DNA from: Chelonoidis abingdonii
Lineage: Eukaryota > Chordata > Testudines > Testudinidae
Length of the DNA stretch: 64,000 nt
Assembly: GCF_003597395.2 (NCBI RefSeq)
Contig: NC_133771.1
Coordinates: 58,505,758-58,569,757, forward strand
Reading direction: 5' to 3'
Shown: positions 1 to 10,624 of the stretch, in pieces
Position numbering within the stretch: the stretch's first letter is position 1
Layout of the letters: each line of letters opens with the position of its first letter
Program-made: the position numbers and the translations under genes
The notes under the pieces: generated by a model
Databases searched by the model: none
What the model was told of the DNA's origin: nothing
What the model saw: the letters and a program-made list of their open reading frames with translations, nothing else

Positions 1-164
1 GACACCTAGGGGAATTCTCCAAAAGAGACCCGTAACCCGGACTGACCAATACAGTGCAGAGTGGGTAGCAAAATACAACTATGGAAAACATTAACAGCTG
101 CAGGGGCAAAAAGGACCTCCCTGCTTGGTCAAACCTTGCCACCAAATTGGATTTTCTACAGGTG

Positions 165-2895
165 CTATGGGCTCCACATCCATGCCAGTTAGGTGTGTGC
201 GCCCGCCGCGTGCACACGTCGTTTAACGGAAGATTTTTACCACTACGCAACACTCGATGGGTTATCGACTACAGGTTCGCCCCCCTGGAGTGCGGCGGCT
301 AGGTCCGGATATATAACCCCTGTTCGACCCAGCCCGCTTCAGTTCCTTCTTATCAGGCCCGTCATGTCGGTCGTGTATGGAACAGTGGATGCCGCAGAGT
401 TAGCTGAACCTCCGCTTCCCTAGCTACCGTAGTTCTTGGTATAACCAGTTATAAAATCCTTATACGTTTTTTCTTAAAATAGTTAGTTTAGTGAATACGT
501 ATAGCGGGTTCGAAGAGATAGCCCTTCCCTGCAACCGTGGACCTGAGAGCCCATGCCCGCTCACCAGTTTTAGTCCGTGCCTGCCGGCCCCCGCTCGTTC
601 CTGACAGAAATCCACAAGACTCCCTGTTTACGGTGCCTCGGAGGATCGCAAATTGTGCCCTCCATATTGTGCAACGTGTTCATTTGAAGGCCGACAAACA
701 ACAGGGAGCGGCAGTCATTCATTTCCCCCCAACCTTCTGCACAAGCGCGAGGCATACTTCGGCGGAACAGAAGCGCCCTCTGGACACGGACCCCCTGGCA
801 CCGGCACCCCGTTAGCCGGCAACCGAAGTCGACACTGGCAACCACTCCATCTTCTGAAGGTTGAGGAAGCCCCACAGACTCCGCTACCTAGTAGCACGCG
901 ACCAGCTCCCCGGCACGCAGCCCAGTGGTTGAGCCACTCCATGCTCCCTGCGCTTCCCGTCCAAACAGCGCTCATACGCAGCAGAGAAGCTCATCACATC
1001 ACAGTGTGGATTCGCCACTGGCACTAGACACCTGCAAAGAGACCACTGAGGATGTCCGGCACAACCCTTGATTCCGTGTCCCAGGGCTCGAAGCAGTCCA
1101 GGGGGCTGATCCGAGCCATGCCTTGCTCCTTCGGCGGCACGCGCGCCGTGGTTTGAGCTCCTGCTCTCGTCGCTTGGCTTCCGTGCCTTAGCACTGCAAG
1201 AGCCAGTGAAGCTAGTCTAAGTACGGAGAATCGCACCCGGCAAGCGGACTTCCTGCCTAGCTGGCACCGCGCCTACGTCGACAAATATCCTGGTCGAGTA
1301 TCCCGGTCCAGCAAAGGCCCGTACGAATCCCGTCGCCATAGGCCAGCTCCCCTGTTCGAAAATGCGCTGTGGTTGAGCCTTCGCTGCGCCATAGCCTGCT
1401 TCGTTGCCATCTGCACCGCAAGCCAGTGAAGCTGCGTATCTAAAGTCGGAATCGCCCGGACACCCTGACCTCCTGCCATGCGATGCACCGGCCATACGTC
1501 GACACGGTCGATCCCGGTCCCCAAAGGGCCCCAGTCGAATCGCGGTGCCCTGGGCCGCTCTCCCCGCAATGCGCTTGTGGTTGAGCTTCCATGCACCTGC
1601 TGACATTCCGTGCCATCGCACACCCAACCATGCGAGCATGTCTAAGTCCTGACGCATCCGTGCACACTCGATTCTGCCTGCGCTCGGTCTACACGCGCGC
1701 CTACTAAGACGCCGACTCGTCGTTCCCCAGTCGCCCACAACATGGAGCCGTGCGAATTCGGTGCCTAGGCCGCGATCCCCGGCAAATTGCGCTGTGGTTG
1801 AGCTTCATGCCCTGGCTGCTCTCCATCCAAACGGCACCTGCAGCCAGAAGAGCTCATCTACCCATCGGAACGCGCCAGGGGCAACCGAACTCCCTGCTGG
1901 CGGCACCACTAAATGCACAAGACGATCGCACATTGATCCCTGCGTCACCAACAAGGCCAATCGAAGACCATATGCCTGACTGTCCCGGCACGCGCATGGT
2001 TGAGCTCCTGCTCCTTGCCGGCATCCGTGCCAAACGCAACCGCAGCCAGAGGGCTCAATCTCACTTGGATCCGCCCGACCATACCTACAAGAGGCACCGG
2101 CGACGCTAGGCACCACACGTTGATCCGGTCCCAAAGGGCCGTCGAATCCAGTGCCTGACTGCTCCCCGGCGGCGCGCCGTGGTCAAGCTCCCACCTGCCC
2201 CTACTAGGCTCCCCGTGCAAATCTGCACCACGAGGACAAGAGAGCTTGCTCTAAGCCAGGAATTCGCCCCGGCAAGACCTGCGACACACTGGCGCGGTCC
2301 AGCCCTGTCCGAGTACCTTTATCCCAACTTCACTGACCCAGATAAATCACTCGCAACCCGTTTCTGGCTCCCAATACACCGCTAACAGGCGCTATGTACT
2401 GCTTGTAGTACTGCTCCGTCCCTCGAGGTCCCGTCGACCTCTATCATCCTGGCATCCACTTGCTGTAGAGGAGGTCCGGAATCTCGTTCCAAGGTACTGG
2501 GTACGCGCTTCGGATCCAGTCTGACGTCAGGTGCCCTAAGTTGGGGAGAAGGTCTCTGGTAGAGGTTCAGAGACTCTGAACCCATGAGATTTTCAAGCAC
2601 CTCCATGGCCCTTACCGGTCATTGCACCTGTTCCCAACGTGGACATCTCTATGCTCAAGAACCGCGATCTGTGTGCCCAAAACACCCTAAGGCCCATCAG
2701 CGCGAACTCCCAATGGAGGGTCCCCGCATGCCACCAGCTCAATGTGGAACTCCAGGTGCAATGGAGGTCCCAGAACGAACCCTAGTAGGTGTTCTGTTGG
2801 GTTTGCCCGGACACTAGAGGGCCCTACCAGTTTAATTCGACCACCAAGGCTATTGCAAGATCTCTCTGCATGCTTGTCGTCCCTGCCTGCTACTG
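165..2895 (+). mobile_element. Inverted 5' half of a DIRS retrotransposon (ORF1 region)
   Basis: This stretch is an error-rich reverse complement of about 5800-8240. Paired landmarks: 190-240 with 8180-8230 (terminal repeat), 421-520 with 7815-7930 (A/T-rich leader), 590-860 with 7560-7790 (start of ORF1, with a CxxC-like zinc-finger remnant), 2600-2890 with 5800-6100. ORF1 sense here is the plus strand. The arm is roughly 350 bases longer than its partner, mostly because the internal tandem repeats are spaced 185-225 instead of 163-182. Reading frames are broken by indels every few dozen bases, so no protein is encoded. Either a real inverted duplicate or a long-read fold-back artefact. Confidence 0.75.
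900..2230 (+). repeat. ORF1-internal tandem repeat, left arm (about 7 units)
   Basis: A recurring motif of the form GTGGTTGAGCT occurs near 928, 1150, 1370, 1569, 1795, 1996 and 2180, and each unit also has a motif resembling CCGGTCCCAAAGGGCC. Spacing is irregular, about 184-226 bases. It is the inverted, noisier counterpart of the cleaner repeat at 6410-7500. Confidence 0.7.
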
Positions 2896-3250
2896 CACGC
2901 GTGCACATTATCACCCAAGATGAGATCTCTGAGAGGAAAAGGGTATCCTTTCTCCGTCTGCTACGCGACCAAGAGTTGGGCGTCTTAGGAATGGTTTTGT
3001 CCATTCTCAACATAACTGCGAGCACTGTACAGACGTCCAGAGAGTGCAATGTGTTCCCCATCGCATTGAGTGTGGAAAGCAGGAAAGGCAGACACCACCT
3101 AGGAGGAAAGCCGTGTGAGGACGTAACTGCACCTCGTCTTTGGAAAAATAGTGCATGGTTGGAACCACCGTAAGAGCCCTGAGCTCGAGACTCGTCTGGC
3201 TGATGTAATGGCGACGAGGAAAGCTGTCTCCCAAGACAGTATGGCAACGA
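2895..3250 (-). pseudogene. DIRS tyrosine recombinase fragment
   Basis: The minus frame reads a stretch beginning TLHSLDVCTVLAV, followed by RTKPF-like and SSWVIMCTRA-like segments, which match the middle of the tyrosine recombinase of vertebrate DIRS elements. The C-terminal box (seen intact in the second DIRS near 16100-16190) is absent because the element is cut off here by the inverted arm. Confidence 0.6.
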
Positions 3251-4379
3251 GCAGGCATGCTAACTGGCTCGAATGGGGAAGACATAGGTCAGGTTTAAAA
3301 CCCATGTTGAGGTTCCCAGGTTGGGGCTGGGCGGTTTTGTACCTAAGGGTGTAAGCGTCCAAGCCCTTGAGGAACCTCGAAACCTTAGGAGTGAGAACAC
3401 AGAACGATCACCGCAGCCTAGGAGGAAGGTAAAGATGGCTGCCAGTGTACCTTCAGCGATGACCACGCTAGGCCCTGCTGCTGTATGGCCAGAGGGTAGT
3501 CCAAATAGAGGGATCGAGACTCAGCAGGAGTAAGATTAAGCGTTTCACACCTGTAGAAGAACGCTTCACCAGGCAAGGTACGTTGACCAGGTGGAAGGCT
3601 TCCTGCTACCCTGCTAGTCACGCAGCAGCCACACCGTGAGGTTGAAGAGACTGCAGGTCCGGGTGGCAAAGTCTGCTGTGGTCCTGAGGTATGAGCGTGG
3701 GTGGAGTGGCAGGGTAATTGGGTTGGCTATGGACAGGCCGAGCAACCGTGGCATATCATGCTTTGTCTGGGACCACGCTGGAGTGACCATGATGACGCGC
3801 ATCCTGCCCCTGCGAAGTTTGGGTAGGACCCAAAGAGCCGGGGGAGCGTGTTGGCCCTCTATGGCCTGAGAGACAGCGTCCGAGATCTGGTCCCGGGAGA
3901 GACCTTTGGTAGGGAGCAGAACCGCGGACATTTCCTGTTCATGCGGCGGTAATGCGAACCGGTCCATATGTGGGGAAAAAACTCCATTTCAGCAACAAAA
4001 GCCAGCACACTTGGAGGGCGACCACTCAAGAGACAGGAAATAGGCTGCGAGTTGAAGCGTCAAGGCGTTCCGAACGCCTGGGAGAAAGAATGCTACCAGA
4101 ATATCGAGTGGGCTATGCAACAGTGCCAGAGATGGATGGCCCCTTCTGACAAAGGAGGAGGGCCATGTTTCCACCCAGGTTCTTTTCATGGAGCACATGC
4201 CGTTTGGCTGGCCGTAACACTGAGTCGTCATGGCCTCGGCAGCTGCTGCTGGATCCCTGGCACGCCAGGCGGACTGTCGTCATTGCGGATGGAGTGGCAT
4301 CCCTGCCCATATCAGGGAGGGGGTTAGCCACGGTCTAGAGAGTCTAAGGTGCTCGAGGGAATGGTGACTATCGTGACCA

Positions 4380-5025
4380 TAGGGCCCCTGTTCCGGGGTG
4401 GAAGTTTGCAGACTTCAGATGATCAGTGCCATTGCCTGAAACTGCGGCTGTGGTGAGCAGGTCCGGCTCGCTCGGAGTCCAGGATAGCTCCTTGAAGGTC
4501 TACCCATTGCGTGGGAACCAGAGAGGATGTACCCCATAGTGAGGCATCAGGCCTAGACATGTGAATAGGTTCCTGACGATGCCCACATGCTGAACGACTT
4601 GTGCTTGGAGTCTCCCCAAATGAGCCAATCGATCCAGAAAGGGAACGCATACGCGCCATCAGTGGAGATGGGAGGCCACACACTTGGGGAAATGCCTGTG
4701 GGGCTGCTGAAAGGCCAAACAGCAATACCGAACCGGAAAGTACCGATGGTCTGGTAAGAAAGTGGAGATTTCTCCCACGCAGAGGAAGATTGCATTGTGA
4801 AAAAAGTACGCGTCCTTCATATTCAAGGGCGGGCATACCAGACTTCAGATCAAGACAGGATAATGCGTTACCAGGGATCCATGCGGAACTTATCAACCTT
4901 ATCATAAGCTGGTGTATTCCTGTGGGTCTAGGACAGGTCTGAGATCCGTCGTACGGGTTGGGGTTGGGGATAAGGGAAGTAACCCCTTTGCCCCCTTCCA
5001 TCCATCGGCGTCTGCACCTCTGCAA
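4380..5025 (-). pseudogene. DIRS reverse transcriptase fragment
   Basis: The minus-strand frame contains the motif FGLSAAPQAF (family form PFGLSAAPRVF), which lies between the catalytic aspartates in DIRS and Ngaro RTs, followed about 25 residues later by a frameshifted region that restores to a DDWLI-like motif, then SLVPTQWVDLQGAILDSERA, a typical post-catalytic DIRS segment. The same GLSAAP signature is seen in the second DIRS of this window (16882-17169). The frame is interrupted several times upstream, so the protein could not be made from this copy. Confidence 0.8.
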
Positions 5026-6409
5026 GAGGAAATGCGCCTGAGAGGGAGCCTATGAAGAGGGACAGGGTGTTGAACAAAGTCGAGGTGGCCCCATGCTCCA
5101 CCATGTGTAGATAACAGCGGACTGAAGTTAACTGGGAGCCACGCCAAGAGGAAGTAGGATGGGATCAGGCCGTAACCGGTACTCGCCCACCCTTGGGTGC
5201 ACCTTCGAGATTATCTTTGCGTCCCATAGCGATCTCGAGGGACCTCGATTTTGCCCTCTCGGGGTCCTGACGTCTGTCTGCACCACCGTCAGCCGCGCCA
5301 TTGCCAAAGCCCTTCTGTGTGCGAGGCATAGAGAGTGTCGGCGGTGTGGGCTGGGGACGGAGGGCCTGCAGTTAGGATGTTGGCGTATGCACGCCGGAGA
5401 ATTCGCAATGAGGGACCCTCGTTGTCCTTCAGGGCTTTCCTTTTTGGGTTGATTCACCTCAAAGAGTTTCAAACCTGATGTCATGAGATTACTCCTTATG
5501 TGAACAAGGCGTGGAGGGAAGCTCTGGCCGCTGTTTCCTTTCCTTCAAGGCGGCAGTTGAGCTCTTGGCGGGAGTCTTGATGGAAAGCTCCATAATTTTA
5601 TCCATCGCCATCCCGGTGGTTACGTATAGGACTAAAGCAGGGCTCATGGATTGTCACCGCAGGGCTATAAGGCCCTTTGCAGAGTACACCTTGCGAGTGA
5701 ATAAGGGTCACTCGCGTAGCCCCTACATTCGGGGCTGCCCTGCTGGCCATCCATCACTGTTCTTAACCAACTGGATGAAACAGTGGGGAAGCAGAGGCAG
5801 AGGACGGACATAACAAGCATGTCGAACCCTCCAGAGAGTATTGCAATAAGCCTTGATGGTCCGAATAAACTGGTAGGCCCTCTAGTGTGGGCAACGCCAA
5901 CAGAACAGCCTACTACCGGGTTCCGTTCCTCCTGGGACCTCCTGCCTGGAGTTCCACATTGAGCTCTGCGACCCTCCATGGGAGGTCCTGATGGCCTTAG
6001 GGTGTTGTGGCCACCAGAATCGCGGTCTTGAGCATAAGAGATGTCCACGTGGGAAGACAGGTGCATGACCGGTAAGGCCATGGAGGTGCTGAAAAATTCA
6101 TGGTCAGAGTCTCTGACCTCTACCAGACCCCCAACTTGGCACCTGGACCGGTACCGGAAGGTCGTACCAGTACTCTGGAACGAGATCCGGACCTCTACTA
6201 CAGCAGGCCGGGCTAGAGGTCGACGAGACCTCGAGGACGGGAGCAGTACAGCAGTCATAGCTCCTGTAGCGGTGATGGGAGCCAGAACGGTGCCGAGATT
6301 ATTCGGGTCAGTGAAATGGGATAGGTATCGAGACAGGGCTGACCGCGCCAGTGTGTCAGCAGGGTCCTGGCATCCGCCCAGACAAGCCTCCTGTCCGTGC
6401 AGATTGCAC

Positions 6410-7500
6410 CAGTAGGGGCAGAGCTTGACCACCGGCGCGCGCGCCAGGGGGGAGGCACTGGATTCGACGGCCCTTTGGGACCGGATCAACGGTTGCCAGG
6501 CGTCGCCGGTGCCTCTGTAGGTATTGGTGCGGGCGATCCAAGTGAGATGAGCCCTCTGGCTGCGTGCCGTTGCACGGAAAGCAGCAGGAGCAGGAAGCTC
6601 AACCATGGCGCGTGCCGGGAGCAGTCAGGCATTGGGTCGATGGCCCTTGTGGGACCGGGATCAATGGTGCCGTGTTTGCGGTGTGCCGCAGCAGGTAGTC
6701 GGTGCCGGGCGTATCCGAGGTAGATGAGCTTCTTGGCTGCGGTGCCGTTGGCATGGAAGCAGCAGGAGCAGGAGCTCAACCACAGCGCATGCCGGGGAGC
6801 GGCCAGGCACCGGATTCGACGGCCCTTGTGGGGACCGGGATCGACGGTGTCGACGTAGGCGGTCTGCCCGCGGCAGGAATCGGTGCCGGGCGATCCGACT
6901 TAGACGAAGCTCACTGGTTGCGGTGCAGATGGCACGGAAGCAGCAGGAGCAGAAGCTCAACCACAGCGCATTGCCGGGGAGGCGGCCAGCACCGGATTCG
7001 ACGGCCCTTGTGGGACCGGATCGACCGTGTCGACGTAGGCGGTGCCGCTGGGCAGGAGAGTCGGTGCCGGGCGATCCGACTTAGACGAGCTCACTGGTGC
7101 TGGTGCAGATGGCACGGAAGCAGCGGAGCAGGTAAGCTCAACCACAGCGCATTTGCCGGGGATCGGCCAGGCACCATTCGACGGCCCTGTGGGACCGGGA
7201 TCGACGGTGTCAAGTCCTCTTGCCGCGAGTGAGTCGGTGCCGGGCGTCCAACTACGAGCTCACTGGCTGCGGTGCAGATGCACGGACACAGGAGCAGGAA
7301 GCTCAACCACGCGCGTGCCGGGGAGCGGCCCAGGTACTGGATTCGACGGCCCCGCGACCGGAATTCAAGGGTGCCGGCATCCTCAGTGTCTCTGCAGTGT
7401 CAGTGCCTGGCATCCTCATGAATCTCGCTGCGTGGGCTGTTGGCACGGAAGCAGCAGGAGCAGGGAGCTCAACCACGGCGCGTGCCGGGGAGCTGTCGGC
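6410..7500 (-). repeat. About 175-bp tandem repeat in DIRS ORF1, right arm (7 units)
   Basis: The motif GCTCAACCAC and its variants occur near 6425, 6599, 6775, 6955, 7137, 7300 and 7470, spaced 163-182 bases apart; GACGGCCCTTGTGGGACC and variants follow the same period. On the minus (ORF1-sense) strand each unit would encode about 60 residues rich in Pro, Ser, Arg and Leu, including SNPVPGRSPA and VVELLLLLLP-type segments. Unit length near 180 keeps the reading frame, which suggests a repetitive ORF1 protein region rather than a neutral satellite. Confidence 0.8.
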
Positions 7501-8300
7501 ACTAGTGAGGAGAGTCGTGGGCTTCCTCAACCTCAGAAAGATGGAGTGGTGCCGAGTCGACTTCGGTTGCCGGCAACGGCGTGGTGCCAGCGGGGGTCCG
7601 TGCCGAGGAGGCGCTTTTTGTCCGCCGAGTAGCCCGCGCTTGTGCAGAAATATGAATATGAAAGTGCCGCTCCCTGTTGTCGGCTTAAACGCCGTGCAAA
7701 TGGGGCACTTATCTGCGATCCCGAGGCACCGTAAACAGGAGTCGTTGTGTGGATTTCCTGTCAGGAACGGCGAGCCGGCAGCACGACTAAAAACCGGATG
7801 GGCTCAATATCCGGTTGCAGGGAAGGGCTATCCCCGGAACCCCGCTAAGTATTCATTAAACTAATCTATAAGAAAAAACGTATAAGGATTATACTGTATT
7901 ACCAAGAACTACGAGTAGCTAGGGAAGCGGAGGTCAGCTAAGTGCGCTCCATGTTTCCAACGACACGGCCGGTAAGAAGGAACTGTAAGGGTGGTCCCAT
8001 AATATAATCAATCGCCACTCGCTCTCCTACCGACTAGTAACTCCGTAAACGTGCACGCGGCGCTGCCCCAATGGAATGGATTTGAGCATGACCTAAATCA
8101 ATATATTGTGGCCTAAGTATGACCAAGCACACCACGCCCTGTAATGCATATTACGTCTTCTTGTTGGATAGGGTCAGTGTTGCTAGGGTAAAAATCTTCC
8201 GACGAACGTGCACGCGGCGCGCACACACCTAACTGGAATGGATATGAGCAACACATCTCGAAGAACAACAGTTACAAAGGTGAGTAACCGTCTTTTCTTC

Positions 8301-9045
8301 AAAGAAGTGGTCAAAGAGCGGCAGGGCACCTCACTGGAGAAAGTGGAGCTGGAAGACCCAAGAAGGCAGGAGAGAGCTGGAGTGGCCCAGAGGGAGCCTT
8401 AAGAAGAAAGGGGATCAAAGAAAGATGAAGAAAGATCCTCCCGATGAGTGAAGGATATGTCACCTGGATCCAACTGGGGCCACAGGGGCTTGCCGCTGCC
8501 TGTCAACCTAGACCTACTTTCCAATGAGGGGGACTTTGTGGTAGAACAAAGAAACAACCCCATACTGAGCAAGGTTTATGAGTAGCTTGCCTGTGCAAGC
8601 AGCAAACTACTGGATCCCCAGCAGTTGAAACAGTGGCCCCATTTTGAACAAATATGCAAGAGGGCATACCGGGCGATGAAGAATCCTAGAATGGGAGAGG
8701 TATGAATGCAACTTCTAGTATTGAGGAAGTTTCAAAGGAGGGTACTGCGGTTGTCCCATACAACCCCATATGGGGGTCACTTGGGAAGAGAGAAGATGCT
8801 TGACGGGTGACCCTGAGAGTCTACTGGCCAGGCATCCACCTGGAGGTGGGAGACTATTGTGCCTTATTCAAATACCAACTGAAGGGCCCAAAGACTGTCC
8901 CACAGCTAACACTATCCATTGTGAGAGTGTCCTTCAAGCGAATAGGCATAATAAACATGGTGAGCCTGTTAGAGATGTCCGCAGCAGGGCACACATGCAT
9001 ACTGGTATTGATAAAGTAATGCACGCTAGAAAACACAGGCCTGTT
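8301..9045 (+). mobile_element. Ty3/Gypsy retrotransposon pol fragment (integrase N-terminus)
   Basis: In the plus direction the sequence reads, with several frame shifts, a pol segment ending in an integrase zinc-binding (H2C2) region: HTTPYGGHLGREKML (about 8757-8803), then a frameshift, then VYWPGIHLEVGDYCA (about 8818-8865), and later the start of the integrase core (SAAGHTCILVLIK, about 8980-9018). In the intact family the two histidines pair with CxxC; here the second cysteine pair is lost (the residues after YCA are LFKY). It has no LTR on either side and abuts the DIRS terminus at 8300. It is a dead fragment. Confidence 0.75.
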
Positions 9046-9290
9046 GTACACCACAAGTTTAGTTCGAATTTAGCAGTGTTAAATTGACTTAACCCTGCAC
9101 CCGTCCACACAATGAAGCCATTTACTTTGACATAAAGGGCTCTTAAAATCTATTTCTGTACTCCTCCCTGATGAGGGGAGTTGCCATTTCAAATTAGAGT
9201 TAGTGTGGCTGCATGCACTTGACTTTATACAATCAGTTGCCCAAAATCAATTTCTGTAAAATCGGAATAATCCCGTAGTGTAGACATACC
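9046..9290. mobile_element. Harbinger-like MITE (about 245 bp)
   Basis: Both ends match the ends of the larger element at 27169-29272: the left part (TTTAGCAGTGTTAAA, CCCTGCACCCGTCCAC) equals 27190-27240, and the right part (GTGTGGCTGCATGCACTTGAC ... CCCGTAGTGTAGACATACCC) equals 29185-29270. It is an internally deleted, non-autonomous relative. Confidence 0.8.
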
Positions 9291-9334
9291 CAAAATCCCA
9301 ACTATACATATAAAATGTATTAGCTGTTACTACT

Positions 9335-10092
9335 TATGAAAGAGTTCTCTGAACACATCCACTGGTGGTGTGGCAGTCAAAAATCTAACAATGTTGTGAA
9401 TCACTAAGAAGGGGATAGATAAAAAGACATCCTATCTCTATATAAATCCATGGTGTGCCCACATCTTGACTATTGCATGCAGATGTGTTTGCCCCACCTC
9501 AAAAAAGATATATGGGAATTGGAAAAGGATCAGAAAAGGGCACAAAAATGATTAGGGGTATGGAACAGCTGCCGTATGAGAAGAGATCAATAAGACTGGG
9601 CCTTTACAGCTTGGAAAAGAAATGACTAAGAGAGGATATGACAGAGGTCTATTAAATCATAACTGGTGTGGAGAAAGTAAATAAGTGTTATTTACTCCTC
9701 CTCCTAACACGAACGAGGGGTCACCAAATGAAACCAATAGGCAGCAGACATAAAACAAAAGGAAGTATTTCTTCACACAACGCACAGTCTACCTGTGGAG
9801 CTCTTTGCCAGAGGATGTTGTGAAGGCCAAGACTATTTATAGGGCTCAAAAAAGAACTAGATAAGTTCATGGAGAATAGGTCCATCAATAGCTATTAGCC
9901 AGGATGGGCAGGGATGGTGTCCCTAGCCTCTGTTTGCCAAAAGCTGTGAATGGGTAACGGGATGGATGGATCACTTGATGATTACCTGTTCTGTTCCTTC
10001 CCTCTGGGGTATCTGGCATTGGCTAGTATTGGAAAACAGGATACTGGGCTAGATGGACCTTTGGTCTGACCCAGTATGGCTGTTCTTACCAT
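9335..10092 (+). mobile_element. CR1 LINE, 3' end, lineage I
   Basis: Homologous along its whole length to the clearer copy at 35512-36275: RT C-terminal thumb region (TTGACTATTGCATGCAGATG, CCGTATGAGAAGAG), then the 3' UTR with TGGACCTTTGGTCTGACCC and the terminal GGCTGTTCTT. 5' truncated, several frame breaks. Confidence 0.85.
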
Positions 10093-10389
10093 GTGAATGC
10101 AGCTGCCTGGGCCACTGTAAAGGAGACTCCTGCTACCTCAATCCAGTAGCTGGGAGGGGGAGGAAGGAGAAGAGAGAGAGTGCAGTATCCTGCAGCATAA
10201 GGCAGCAGTCTCAAAACTGGATTTATTTTGCCACCCATACTCTTCCTCTATCACTGAAAGTGCTAGTCTGAAAAACATCAGAATTTTTCTTCAAGGTTAC
10301 CTTTGCCATCAAGTGTTAACTTGGTTCCCTTTTCTGCTAAACATATTTTTGGCTTCTCCACTCAGTCTTAATTGTATAGACAATCTGAG

Positions 10390-10619
10390 AGCTTGTCTAC
10401 ATAAGTGTGTCACTCACTAACTGGCCCTTATGGACCCTTCTAATGTGCACTAAACATTTTCTTATGCATCTTAGCATAGCTCTGTTTCAAACAGCACTAC
10501 ATTCACACACACTAAGGAAATTTTAGTGAGCACCATCAGGCCAGATAGCACACAACATGCTCATGTGCACTGAAATTTACAGCCTTCTAATGTGGACTAA
10601 AGTGCCATGTAGACAAGGC
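10390..10619. mobile_element. MITE with 13-bp terminal inverted repeats
   Basis: Left end AGCTTGTCTACAT, right end ATGTAGACAAGGC, inverted with one mismatch. Flanked by a direct CTGAG (10385-10389 and 10620-10624). Internal sequence is non-coding. Superfamily not assigned. Confidence 0.65.
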
Positions 10620-10624
10620 CTGAG

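Larger units (their letters stand above)
2895..8300 (-). mobile_element. DIRS-type retrotransposon, near full length but broken
   Basis: DIRS elements encode a gag-like ORF1, reverse transcriptase (RT), RNase H and a tyrosine recombinase (YR) instead of an integrase, and end in inverted terminal repeats. Read on the minus strand from 8300 down: terminal repeat with the motif GAACAACAGTTACAAAGG at 8261-8280, ORF1 start with a CLRCLG/CPIC zinc-finger-like remnant near 7690-7760, seven tandem repeats (7500-6410), rest of ORF1 to about 5130, RT about 5025-4380 with a GLSAAP motif and the DWLI-type region, RNase H/linker 4230-3610, and part of YR at about 3250-2895. The element stops inside YR at 2895, where the inverted arm begins, so the catalytic C-terminus of YR is missing. 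Length and order fit a DIRS of about 5.4 kb. Frameshifts are frequent; the copy is not functional as written. Confidence 0.8.

Noticed and set aside
5665..6606. 313-residue minus-strand frame as a gene
   Set aside because: Chance fusion of frames across the noisy DIRS ORF1; it is part of the element, not a host gene.
6410..7500. CRISPR-like array
   Set aside because: The units are directly tandem without unique spacers and lie in a retrotransposon ORF of a vertebrate genome.
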